Below are positions 1 to 17,579 of a DNA stretch of 64,000 bases, piece by piece. The stretch is taken from contig NC_067295.1 in assembly GCF_020740795.1 (NCBI RefSeq), positions 1,488,501-1,552,500 on the forward strand, given 5' to 3'. Positions within the stretch are counted from its first letter, which is position 1. Each line of letters begins with the position of its first letter. The DNA comes from Apus apus (lineage: Eukaryota > Chordata > Aves > Apodiformes > Apodidae). The position numbers were made by a program, and so were the translations under genes. Below the pieces are notes generated by a model. That model saw only the letters and a list, made by a program, of their open reading frames with translations, had not been told where the DNA came from and did no database searches.

Positions 1-328
1 AGTGTCTTTTTTCTGTAGTGTTTAGTAGATGTTTTGATGTGGGGATCAGCTTGTGTAGCTTATAGAGTTACTGTTTTAGCTTGAGGACCCTGGTGATGTG
101 TTCAGGTGTTACTGGAAACAGCCCTAGTGTGAAATGAAGGCACTCTTGCACAGTGATGTTTGCTACTTGGGGGCTGTGGTGGAGAGAGGAATCTCAGATG
201 TAAAGAGGGAATGCTGCTTGGAGGTGATTGGGACTTTGGACCAGCATGAGGCTGTAGCAGGGATTTGGATCCTAGTTCTTCAGCTGTAACTGGTTTTGAT
301 TGAAGGGTGAGCACTAAGGGGAAAAAAT

Positions 329-540
329 CATAGAATCATGGAATGTTTTGGGTTGGAAGGGATCATCTAGTCCACGCCCCCTGCATGGGCAGGGACACAT
401 CCCACTAGAGCAGGTTGCTCCAAGCCCCATCCAATCTGCCCTTCAGCACTTCCAGCCACAGCTTCCCTGAGCAACCTTTAGCCAGTCTCACCACCCTCCA
501 GGAAGAATTTCCCCCTCGTGTCTAACGTGGGGTTTCTTGA
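329..540 (-). repeat. CR1 LINE 3' end, truncated
   Basis: Reading on the plus strand, CATAGAATCATGGAATG is the inverted CR1 3' terminal octamer region. It is followed by the family's typical GGTTGGAAGGGATCATCTAG and by the TGGGCAGGGACA and CCATCCAATCTGCCCTTCA segments. The element is therefore on the minus strand with its 3' end at 329. It is a 5'-truncated piece of about 200 bases inside the RPS2 intron that precedes the exon at 653. No RPS2 exon is visible in 1-652. Confidence 0.88.
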
Positions 541-652
541 GCTGCAGCCGCTCACTGCACAGCACACACCTCGGGTGGCCTTGATGGGCTGTGCTGTGCT
601 GGGTGCTCCTGAGCCCTGCAGCTCCCACTGAGAACTTCCCTTTCGACCCTAG

Positions 653-1995
<1,343 letters not shown>

Positions 1996-2013
1996 GTGGG
2001 TTTTGTACGAGAC

Positions 2014-2019
2014 AATAAA
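2014..2019 (+). terminator. RPS2 polyadenylation signal
   Basis: AATAAA lies 19 bases after the RPS2 stop codon. A very short 3' UTR is usual for ribosomal-protein mRNAs. Confidence 0.9.
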
Positions 2020-2494
2020 GTGATGAGTGAACAAGAAATGGTGATTGGTTTGGTGGGGTGGTGAGTGGGGCAGGAAGGTGGATGAAATCTCTGCTGGGGA
2101 TTTAAGCAGGGTCAGGTCTGTGGGCAGAGCCTACAGGTGTGCTGGATGGGATGAGATGTTGTGTTATACTGAGCCTTGGTAGTTATGGATGAACCCTAAA
2201 TGGGGTCTGGAACCAGCCCTGGAGGTGGTGGTGTCCTTCAGCATGTAATCCTCACCCTGACTGAGGGAATTCTCTGCCAGGGCTGGGCAGAGCAGCTCCA
2301 GGAGTTGGTTCATGGAGGTGGGGGAGAGGGGAAACCCCATCCCCAGGCAGCCTGGGATGAGGGGCTGGCTGTGGTTCAGGGGATGGTGATGGTCATTGGA
2401 ATTGAGAGGTGAATGCAGAGCTGGGAAGTGTTTGCAGATGTCCTCAAATAACGAGTCTAGATTCTGGTTGTACAGCACATGTCTGGGCTGCACA
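2020..2494. other. Intergenic spacer between convergent RPS2 and NDUFB10
   Basis: About 475 bases between the two facing polyadenylation signals. I see no exon, repeat or RNA gene here. Confidence 0.7.
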
Positions 2495-2500
2495 TTTATT
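2495..2500 (-). terminator. NDUFB10 polyadenylation signal
   Basis: TTTATT on the plus strand is AATAAA on the gene's strand, about 70 bases past the ancestral stop. It fits the last exon. Confidence 0.8.
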
Positions 2501-2575
2501 GTTGTCCTCACCAGCATCAGAGTTCAAAGAGGCAACGTGCAAGATCCAACCATGGACGTGTGAACGCTTCAGCTC

Positions 2576-3948
2576 TCAGAGGCATTTGCTTGTGCCTTCC
2601 TCTCTTCCATCATCCTGTGCTTCTGCTTCATCAGGCATGTCCTGGCATTCCCATGGGCACCGAGGTCACCATCTATAAAGCAAGGCAATGCCCGAGGTGC
2701 CCCTCACCAGCTGAACAGCACCAGGCCCTGCTCCCTGTGAAGCAGGGAGGTGGTTCTAGCCCCCTCCTTTCCCTGCTGCAGCAGATGTGCAGGCTGGTCC
2801 ATACTCACATCTGTCCTGGTAGGCCTTGGTGACCTGTGCCAGCAGCTCCACCTCCTTGGCACAGTTCTGGAACTGGTTGGGCCCTTCCCTCTGCTTGCAT
2901 GCACCTACCCTCTCTCGGATGATCTCCACGATTTCCTGATCAACCAGCCTGCAGGAAAGATGATGGTGTGAATGCAACCACAGCCAGGAGGTGACAGAAA
3001 AGCTGAGCCAAGGGCCAGTGACGCCCTGTGGAAGGTCAGCTCTGGGTTGTTGCAGGATCCTGTCCTGAAGAAGCCAGGCAGTGCAGGATGTGTCCTAACA
3101 CCTCCCTGCCCAGCTCAGGGGTGCTGCAGGGCCAGCAGTGCTATCAAATGGTGGGCAGATGTGCTTCCTCAGCCCCCCAGATTCCATGAAAAGGTGAGTT
3201 CACACCAACTGCTGTGGTTCCCAGGGCTGGCTGACCAGATGATCAGCGCGTCCTGCTGTAGCCTCGCCCGGGGGGCAGCCAGGGGACATCCTGGGGACAG
3301 CCATACCTGTCCCTCCTCCACTGCGCCTCGGCCTCGAAGAAGCACAGGTAGTCTCCCTCCAGACACTCGCTCAGGTCGGGAACACGGCGGAACTTCTGGT
3401 GGTAATAGTAGTACCTGTTCTTGGCCTGCTGGCGCTCGATCCACTCTGCAGCGACAGCCCCCGGTCAGAACTCCGCCTGCAGCCGTGTTCCCTGCCCCTC
3501 CGTCCTTGTCTGTGCCCCGCGTCCCTGTTCCTCTGCGCTGTGTCCGTGTCCCCCCGTGTCCCCCCGTGTCCCCCCGTGTCCGTGTCCCCCCGTGTCCGTG
3601 TCCCCCGTGTCCGTGCTGTGTCCTTGTCTCTGCCCCGCGTCCCCGTGTTTCTCCCTCTGCCCGCGCTGTGTTGACGCGTGTCCCATCTCCCGGGGCCTGG
3701 CCCGCTGGCCGTGCCCCTCCGCCCGCGTCCCCGTTCCGCACCGCCGTCCCGGGGCCCGGCTCCCGCAGCCGCCGCGCACCGCTCCCGGGCCCGCCACTAC
3801 CTCGGACGAAAGTGACGGGCGCGTCGACGACGTAGTTGAAGACGGTCTGGAAGATGTTAACCGGGTTGGGCACCGACGTGATCCTGTCGGAGACGGGGGT
3901 GCGGGTCGGCGGCACCTTGTAGGCCTCCCAGTCGCGGTCCTCCGGCAT
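2576..3948 (-). CDS. NDUFB10: NADH dehydrogenase 1 beta subcomplex subunit 10 (PDSW), frame disrupted near the C-terminus
   Basis: Accessory subunit of the membrane arm of mitochondrial complex I, on the intermembrane-space side. Minus-strand coding exons are 3948-3801, 3445-3307, 2948-2809 and 2673-2576. It starts [14 protein letters not shown] and continues through [11 protein letters not shown] and [15 protein letters not shown], as in the vertebrate protein. The paired cysteines used for disulfides are present (Cys77/Cys84 and Cys113/Cys125). The start codon has a purine-rich Kozak context inside the CpG island. As written, the frame runs to 174 residues, but after Arg153 it leaves the family sequence because of one surplus base near 2640-2641. 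The alternative frame reads [14 protein letters not shown], clearly homologous to the normal C-terminus, and would stop at 2569-2571. The error may lie in the assembly. Confidence 0.96.
3538..3625. repeat. GTGTCC / CCCCC minisatellite in NDUFB10 intron 1
   Basis: The unit CCCCCGTGTC and the shorter GTGTCCGT alternate about ten times. They form a C-rich plus strand and a G-rich strand in the sense of NDUFB10. The array lies wholly inside intron 1 (3446-3800). Confidence 0.85.
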
Positions 3949-3966
3949 GGCGGCGGGCGGGCGGGC

Positions 3967-3977
3967 AAGATGGCGGC
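3967..3977 (+). promoter_or_regulatory. YY1 motif at the NDUFB10 start
   Basis: AAGATGGCGGC is the full YY1 consensus. It lies about 20 bases upstream of the NDUFB10 ATG, where YY1 sites usually sit near the transcription start of housekeeping genes. Confidence 0.7.
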
Positions 3978-4010
3978 ACCTCCCTCCCCCCCGCGCGGGC
4001 AGAGGGCGCC

Positions 4011-4020
4011 GCGCATGCGC
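4011..4020. promoter_or_regulatory. NRF1 site
   Basis: GCGCATGCGC is the palindromic core of the NRF1 motif, about 65 bases upstream of the NDUFB10 start codon. NRF1 is the classical activator of nuclear genes for respiratory-chain subunits. Confidence 0.75.
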
Positions 4021-4030
4021 CGCGCCCCGA

Positions 4031-4052
4031 GGCATGCCGGGAGCTGTAGTCC
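4031..4052 (-). promoter_or_regulatory. ZNF143/THAP11-type element
   Basis: On the minus strand the sequence reads ACTACAGCTCCCGGCATGCC. This fits the ACTACAnnTCCC plus CATGC composite known from ZNF143-bound promoters. It sits just upstream of the NRF1 core and points the same way as NDUFB10. Confidence 0.7.
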
Positions 4053-4409
4053 CCGGGCGGGCCCGCCGCCCGCGCCTCGGGCCGTTCCTGCGGGAGCCGC
4101 GTGCGGGCGCGGGGGAGCCCCTCGCTCTGCGGGCGGGGGGGCCCCTCGGGAGGCTGTTCCCACCGCTGCCACCCGCGGGGGAGCGGGTCGGGAGGATGAG
4201 GTGTAAGCTGAGACGCCCCCGCTGACCTTCCTCACCCCGCAGCCGGCCTGGCCGACCCGCCCGCCTGGCCGGGCACCAGGGGAATGTGGCGGGGGGTGAA
4301 GCGAGCGGCTAAATTTGCGCCTGCAGCCCGAAAAGCCATCTTAAGTGTCAGAGGCGGGAGGCACTGGGTGACGGGCTCTGTCTGCCGCTGGCCGGGCTGA
4401 AGACCAGCC

Positions 4410-4412
4410 ATG
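4410..4412 (+). other. Candidate RPL3L first coding exon (ATG only)
   Basis: In this family exon 1 contributes only the initiator ATG, spliced to TCCCACCGC. Here CCAGCCATG has a good start context and is followed directly by GT. It was the only ATG-GT that I found between 3950 and 5209 in the right sense. The donor GTTTGT is a weak match to consensus, so the assignment is tentative. Confidence 0.35.
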
Positions 4413-5209
4413 GTTTGTAGCGCTGGGCTGCGCTGCCCGCCTGGGGTGCGGGGCTGCGGGGGGTCCGGCTCGGGCTGCGGAGGCTCGGCGGGAGGAGCCG
4501 GCAGCTGCTGGGGCTGCGCCGGGCCGGGAGGGAGAGGAGCAGGACACGGATCTCGCCCTGCGCTGCCCGGGCCTGCCCCAGCTCCCCCGCCTGCAAACCT
4601 GCCGTGTGAGAACTGCTGCAGGGCCCTGAAGGGCTGTTGCTTTTCCTCTGCCTGGCTCAGCATGACCTTGCCGTTGGGGTTTATGTATTTAGCTCTTCTA
4701 ATTTGGTTGTCAAGGTGCACGCTTCACCTGCGCGTGTTCTTGTTCCCGATTCCTTTGGGCTTCCTTCCCCTCCTGCTCGTGAGCTGCGCTCGCTTGGTGC
4801 CCTTTGCCTTCGTGACACCAAGCCCAGGAGTTCTGAGCAGGCCCCTGCTGGTGTTGCAGGGTACAAAATAAAGTCGTTATAATTAACATCACAGTAGGGC
4901 AGACCTATTACAGAACGTATTTCTCCTTCAAAGGCCTCAAGCAGAAGGAGGAAGATCACATTGAAGGTGTGTTTTTTTTTAGTTAATAGGCATAATTTGT
5001 CCAGAAACTTCCTAAATCCTTCAATGAACGTGACAGAAGCTTAAAAAAATCTCTTTTTATGAGCTTCTTTTTCTCATGTTGGAGTTGAGGAAGAGCCTTC
5101 CAGCAGTCACTGATGATAAAGGGGAGATTTCCTGTTGTGCTGACATGTTTCCTGACGTGTTCTGGGACCTGAGAGTGGGGCTGATCTCTTTTGTTCTTCC
5201 TCCCCGCAG

Positions 5210-12140
<6,931 letters not shown>

Positions 12141-12176
12141 GGGCTGATATGCAAGGGTTCCTACCTGGGCACCTTC

Positions 12177-12182
12177 AATAAA
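12177..12182 (+). terminator. RPL3L polyadenylation signal
   Basis: AATAAA lies 36 bases after the TAA stop, giving a short 3' UTR. Confidence 0.88.
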
Positions 12183-12701
12183 AGCCTTCAAGCTGTGCCT
12201 GCTGCCTGGCTTCCTTCTGCAGGGGGGCCCTCGCCTGTGGCACCAGTGTGTCCTGGAGGCCCCTCAGCAGATGGGGATGGGATAAGTAGGGCTTGAGACT
12301 GGCCCATATGGACAGGGACTAACTGTGACAACCAGGTGCTCTGTCCTCTGGCTCACCCCTTTCCTTTGCCCAGGACATTTTTTCCCTCTGCCTGCATGCA
12401 CCCAAACCATGGTGAAGATTCCCCTTCCTCTCCTGGAGGACAGCAGAGCAGGTACTGGCACTTCTGCCCCAGTTTCCACTGGGAATCCAGGGCCTCCCTG
12501 TGCCCTGCCCAGTCCCACTGACCATCTCTCCCCTCTCCAGCTCTCACACACACCCACACACAGACACTCCTTTTGCTGGGCTGAAGGGATGATCCCTGGA
12601 TTTCCCTCTGCATGAAGCCCCCTGATCCCAGCAGCATCCTCAGCAGATGTGGGAACTTGTGCACAATAAGATGGTGCTGGGTCAGACTGGCCAGTGATGG
12701 G
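12183..12701. other. Spacer between convergent RPL3L and TEX2-like gene
   Basis: About 520 bases between facing polyadenylation signals. A short CA-rich run (CACACACACCCACACACAGA) lies near 12544. Nothing else was recognised. Confidence 0.6.
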
Positions 12702-12707
12702 TTTATT
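12702..12707 (-). terminator. TEX2-like gene polyadenylation signal
   Basis: AATAAA on the minus strand, about 470 bases past the stop codon of the TEX2-like gene. It implies a 3' UTR from roughly 12690 to 13175. Confidence 0.65.
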
Positions 12708-13175
12708 CAGACGTCGGACTCATTTCCCACCCCTGCTTTCCTTGCAGTCCAGCTGCCTGCAGGGATTGTGTGGTGTGTCTTGAAGCTGGGATGTCCTGGA
12801 GCAGTGATCTCAGCTTCTTCAGTGCAGAACTGGTCTGGGTGTCCTGCACCCTCTTTGGGAACCAGACAGTGGAAAGCCGAGCCCACCACTGCTCCTGAGC
12901 TGCCCCCTGACCAGCAGTCCTGGGAACTTGGTAGGAGCTGCATGAAGTTCTTGGGTCTCCAGCAAACCCCTTGCCCTGGGGCCTGGTTCTGCTGTCAACG
13001 TGTGCTTGTAGTGTTTGAGAAGGAGGCTCACCTACAGAACTGATGAAGATGAGATGAACCAAGAAGCTCAGACCTCATGGCACAGCCCTGGATGCATTCA
13101 GTGGCCAGGCCCTGGCTGGCCCCGTGTCCCAGTGAGGTCCCCATGCCCTGTGTGGTGTCTCTGCCCTGCTGTGCT

Positions 13176-16100
13176 TCAAAACCTCTTCTCTCCCTTGGGT
13201 AGGTCCCTGGGAGCTCCTCTAGCAGGAGTCTGAGGATCCAGGCCTGAGCTCATGATGGGAACGATGAGATCATCCATGTTTGGCATCACCAGGATTTTCT
13301 GAAAAGAAGAATCCAGAATAACAAGTAAGTGGTTCTGGAGGCCACTACCTGCCTGGTGACGCCTCTGCCTGGAAGTGGCCTTGGCAGGAGCTACAGGAGC
13401 TCAGATCAGAGACTTCACTGTCTTCAGACACTTGGGAGGTGTTTGCCTGGGACTTTCAGACTTGGGGCAGGGCTGGGAGGAAACTGCTTTTCCTCAGGCT
13501 CTCAAGTGCTCAGAGCACCAGCCCTTGGAGCTGGTCAGTGGATTGTGTTTCTTGACTGTCCAGAGCTGGACAGACCAGATCAGATGTTGGCTTTTTATAG
13601 AGACAACCCTGGCCCAAGCAGAGGTCGGATTATCCCTGATCTCAGCAACGCCCCCACTGCAGCAGGGCGTGCTGGGTGCTTCAGTGGGACAGGCACCTGA
13701 AATTCGTGCTGCAGCTTCTTCTCGATCCACTCGGTGACGTGGAGGAAGGTCACCTCCCGCTCGCCCAGCTTCGGCCGCACCTTCAGCTCCAGCTGGGGTG
13801 GGACTCGGAAGCTGTACCTGTGAGGGGAAAGAGGCAGGAAGCATCACATCCCAAATAGGTGTTACAGCCCAAGTGGCCCCACTGCTGGGTTTTGGGGACC
13901 TGCCTTCTGGGAGGAGGAGGCCAGGGTGCAGCGAGAGCTCTGGGTCCCCAGATCCTGCCTGGGAGGACACCCTGGCTTGCTGGCACCCCAGATGAACCCA
14001 AAGCCCCAGAGCTGGCTCCTTGGCCAAGACACAGGGAGCAAGGGGAGCTGGAAAGAGGGTGTGTGTGTGTCCACACGGAGGAAGAAGAGCTGGTACCAGA
14101 CACGGTCCGTGGGTGGTGGTGGGACATTCACAGCCAAGGTGCCTGCCAGCTCCTGCACCTCCACCGTCAGCAGCAGCGGCGTGTTGGAAACCTCCTCGAT
14201 CTTCTTCTTGATGAACTCGTTTTCAGTGGCCTTCTGGAAGTACTTGGACTTGGCAATCTTGTCCACAAAGCGCAGGATCTTCCGGCTCGTGCTGTTGCCG
14301 CTGACGTGGCTAAAGTGAGGGGAGAGACCTGGATTCAGCATCCCCCAGCCTCTGCCACAGCACCCTCAGGGACAGAAGTCCCCTGGGAAGGGCTGCCACA
14401 ACCCCACACAGCCCCTTACCCCTCGGTGCCGGGTGGTGGGCCCCGCTCCCCAGGGGCTCCCGTGGGCTCTGTGGTGGCCACGTCTTCCTCGTCGGAGGAG
14501 CCGGCGCTGGAGGACTCTGCGTCGCTGTCTGCCAGCAGGATCAGCCGTGGCCTGGCCCTGCCAGCCCCAGGGAGCATCAGGGGGTGCCCCAGGGCCAGCA
14601 CACACTCACCTCACTCAGGACAGAGGAGGAGGAGGATGGACCCCAGCTGGGCAGTCCCCTTACCCCTCTCTGCCTGCCTCTGCCTGGCCGCTCTCCTCTG
14701 CAGCGCTCTCCTTCCCCAGCTTGCAGAGGTTCATCTTTGTCTCCAGGGTCATCTGCAACGAGCCACTGTAGGTGACCTCCATGTCCACCCAGAGTCCTGC
14801 CGGGGAGAGGGATGGGGTGAGCCCCTGTCAGCACCACGGGGGCTGAGGACTGCTGCTGTGCTTGCTGAAACCTCCCTGCCTGGCACCTCTGTAACTGCTG
14901 CTGTGGAGCTGTCCCTGCCAGCCTCTGGGGCTCTTACCTCGGTCATCAATAGTGGGGTTGGAGGCGCTGAGGACCGAGGGGATGGATGTGCCCATGTCCA
15001 GCTCCGTCAGTGCCAGCTCGTTCATGAAATATGGGAGCTGATGGACGGAAACCACGTAGGGATGGTCACCACAGCCTGGCACCTACCTCGGGATCAGGCT
15101 CCCGCAGGTGCTGTGACACTCCTGCCTCTCACCTTGATCTTGCTCAATTTCTTCTGGATCTTGCTGGACACCTGCTCTGCCCAGTACTGTTCCCGGAGGA
15201 AGTCCCAGAAGATGCGCCCCACCAGGGCGTTCATCCAGGCCATGCATGTCTCCCCACGCCCCGCCTGCTCCTCGCCAAGCTGTGGAGGGAAAGAAGCCAC
15301 GAGCCCCTGGAGCAAGGTGGGACCTGCTGGCTGGGACCTGCTCCCCTGCACCATGACTTGGCTGCTCAAACCATGGGAGGGATGAGAGGAACCAGCGGGC
15401 TGGAAGAGGCAGCACGTAGGGTCGTGTCCCGCTCCTGGTGCTGGATTTGTCCCACTCACCTTGGTGGGTGTGGGGCTGCTCATCACCTCGTGAGAGGGGC
15501 TGTGGTCTGGGCTGCCCCCTGCCTGTGCTGGCACGAATCGGGCCATGTAGGTGCTGTAATCTAGGAAAATCTGTTGGACACTTCCTGCCAGGTCCTTAGG
15601 TGGGATGGCAGAGGGGATGTCCTCGGCGCTCCCTCCGCTGCTGCTGCCGCTGCTCTGTGGAGCCAGTCCCATGTCTGGGGACACAGGGACATGAGCGGTT
15701 CATGATGGCATGAGAGGTGACATGCTGCCCCTCCACATTGCCAGTGACAAGCCACCCACCCTATGGGGTGGCTGAGGGGGGCCCTGTGCTGGTGGTGAGA
15801 TGGATTCTCCAGGCTCTCCCTGCCACTGCCAATGCTCTGTGCTCCTCCATCCCCCCTGCTCCCTGCTGCCTACCCAGGCCTTGGTCTCCCAGCACACATG
15901 TGGCTCCCACCTAGATGAGTCCTGGCACAGAGCAGAGGCCACAGTGGCCACATCTCACCTGCCCTGCCTTCGCCATGGCTGCTGCTGGGGGTCCCACGGG
16001 AGGCTCGCACGAGGTGCTGGTACCACTCCTCCTTCTCCCTCCCTGTCCGCCCAAACAGGTACAGACACCTCTCCCTGGAATCCCCTGGGACATCCTGCCC

Positions 16101-17579
16101 GGGCACTGGCCCCTTCTTCATCCCTTCATCCCTCTGCAGCTCCGGGTTGTGCTCCTCACTGCTCCTGCACTCCACTTCTCCCAGGTCAGGGAGGAGGATG
16201 CAGATGGGGTATTTCTTGTTCCATGTCCTCTTTCGGGCCAGGCTGGGGGGGCAGAGCAAGACCTGCAACACCAGGAGTGGCAATGAGGCTGGGATGCCAG
16301 GGGTTCCCACACGGGGAGAGTCCCATGCTCCTGCAGGAAGGTCCTTGGCACTGCCAGGCTCACTTTGGCATCAGTCAGGTTGTAGCAGCGGTGGCTGATG
16401 AAGACGGCATCCAGGATTTCCTCCTCGAATGTAGCTCGGCGTGGGATGTTGCTCTTGGGGTAGGAGAGCTTGAGGGTGGCCCCATCCAGCGTGGCGAGCA
16501 CCGAGTGCGTCAGCGAGGGGTGGAAAAGCTCAGGGTCGTAGCTGTGCAGCTGGTTCATCCAGCCCTGGGTAGGGGCAGAGGGCGCCGGCTGCTTCCCGCT
16601 GCGCCGTGTGGGGCAGCAACCAGCACCCACCTGGGCTTGCACCCGCTCAGTGCTGCACCCCCAGCCCTGGGCTCCCCTCCACCCAGCACCCCATCCTGGA
16701 CCACACCCCTCCTACCTGGAGGCGATGGGTTTCCTGCGGCTCCCCCAGGATCAGCTTGGGGCGCAGGTGGCCCCGTGGTCCCTGTGCCACCGACGGAAGC
16801 TTCGGCATGAGGAGGAGGATGGTGAGGAAGCCCAGCAGCAGCCCGCAGATGAGCCCCAGGCAGAGGCCCGCGGCGTAGGGCGGCAGTGGCAGGATGAAGT
16901 AGCCGTAGGCCAGGAGGGCGATGGAGACCAGAGCCCTGCCCGGCACCGCCTCCCCCGGCTGTGCTGCCGGCGGCTCCTGGGGTGGTGGCAGCCGGGGTTC
17001 TGCATCCGGCTGAGCCACCTCCACCACCTGGATCATGTCCCCGTAGGAGCAGATCTCATAGCGGCAGTTCAGGGTGGGCTCCCAAGGGCTCCAGTCCCTC
17101 ACCCGGCGTCCCCCAGTCCCGGGACTGCCCCCCACCTCCTGCCCCCCGGCAGCCGCCTTCCCCCGGGGCACAGGGCTGCTCTCCTCGGCCATGAGCCGGC
17201 TGAGCCTGCTGAGGGGCTCCTGCACGGCCTCCGACAGCCGCCTCTTGGTGTCCTCCAGCCTGGCCTCCCGCAGCCGCAGCAGGGCAGCCCGGCTCTCCGA
17301 GGGGGAGATGCTCGGGGAGGACGGGGCTGTGCGGGACTTGGCCGGGCTGAGCCGGGGCTGGGCAGCCCATGGGAGATCAGCCAGGAGCATCACCCCCCCG
17401 GGCTGGGGCGAGGGGGCACGCTTCGTGTCCCTGTCCCCGGTGAAAACGAGCCCGCAGCCATCCCGGGTGCCGTTGTCCTCCCTGGGGTCGGTGTCCCCGC
17501 GCCGAGGGGAGCCTGGGGACGGTGCCGGGGTCGGGGAGGAGTCCAGCGCGGCGGCAGCCTGGTCTGCCATCGCTCGCAT
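13176..17579 (-). CDS. Testis-expressed protein 2-like: SMP- and PH-domain lipid-transfer protein of the ER
   Basis: Paralogue of TEX2, an ER membrane protein that moves lipids at contact sites with endosomes and lysosomes. Eleven minus-strand exons: 17579-16716, 16564-16364, 16262-15959, 15674-15460, 15279-15133, 15037-14938, 14796-14664, 14557-14420 (start could be 14551), 14309-14097, 13817-13697 and 13298-13176. They join in frame to about 852 residues (TEX2 has about 1130). The order is: a disordered N-terminus with RTAPSSPSISPSESR and EDTKRRLSEAVQEP; two membrane helices at about 216-258; GWMNQLHSYDPELFHPSLTHS; a PH-like region with KRTWNKKYPICI; then the SMP domain (YFMNELALTELDMG, WVDMEVTYSGSLQMTLETK, NTPLLLTVEVQELAGTLAVN). 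The tail reads VMPNMDDLIVPIM. ATGs lie at 17579 and 17570, downstream of a probable acceptor ending at 17591, so a non-coding first exon lies upstream. Confidence 0.92.

Larger units (their letters stand above)
3690..4610. promoter_or_regulatory. CpG island: NDUFB10 promoter, possibly shared with RPL3L
   Basis: Very GC- and CpG-rich stretch spanning NDUFB10 exon 1 and about 650 bases upstream. It separates divergent NDUFB10 (-) and RPL3L (+), so it could serve both. It carries the recognisable factor motifs listed separately. No TATA box is seen. The part from 4610 to 5209 is less GC-rich and shows nothing clear, apart from the RPL3L acceptor at its end. Confidence 0.75.

Noticed and set aside
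3169-4035. 288-residue minus-strand frame with Thr/Arg/Gly/His repeats
   Set aside because: It contains the true NDUFB10 exon 1 but then reads through intron 1 and its minisatellite. The repeats are translated intron.
4191-4206. ATGAGGTGTAAG as the RPL3L first exon
   Set aside because: A good donor, but the exon would add two bases after ATG and put TCC CAC CGC out of frame.
13859-15385. 508-residue plus-strand open frame
   Set aside because: It is antisense to verified TEX2-like exons and introns, has no family motifs, and is rich in Pro/Gly/Arg/Ser as expected from GC-rich DNA.
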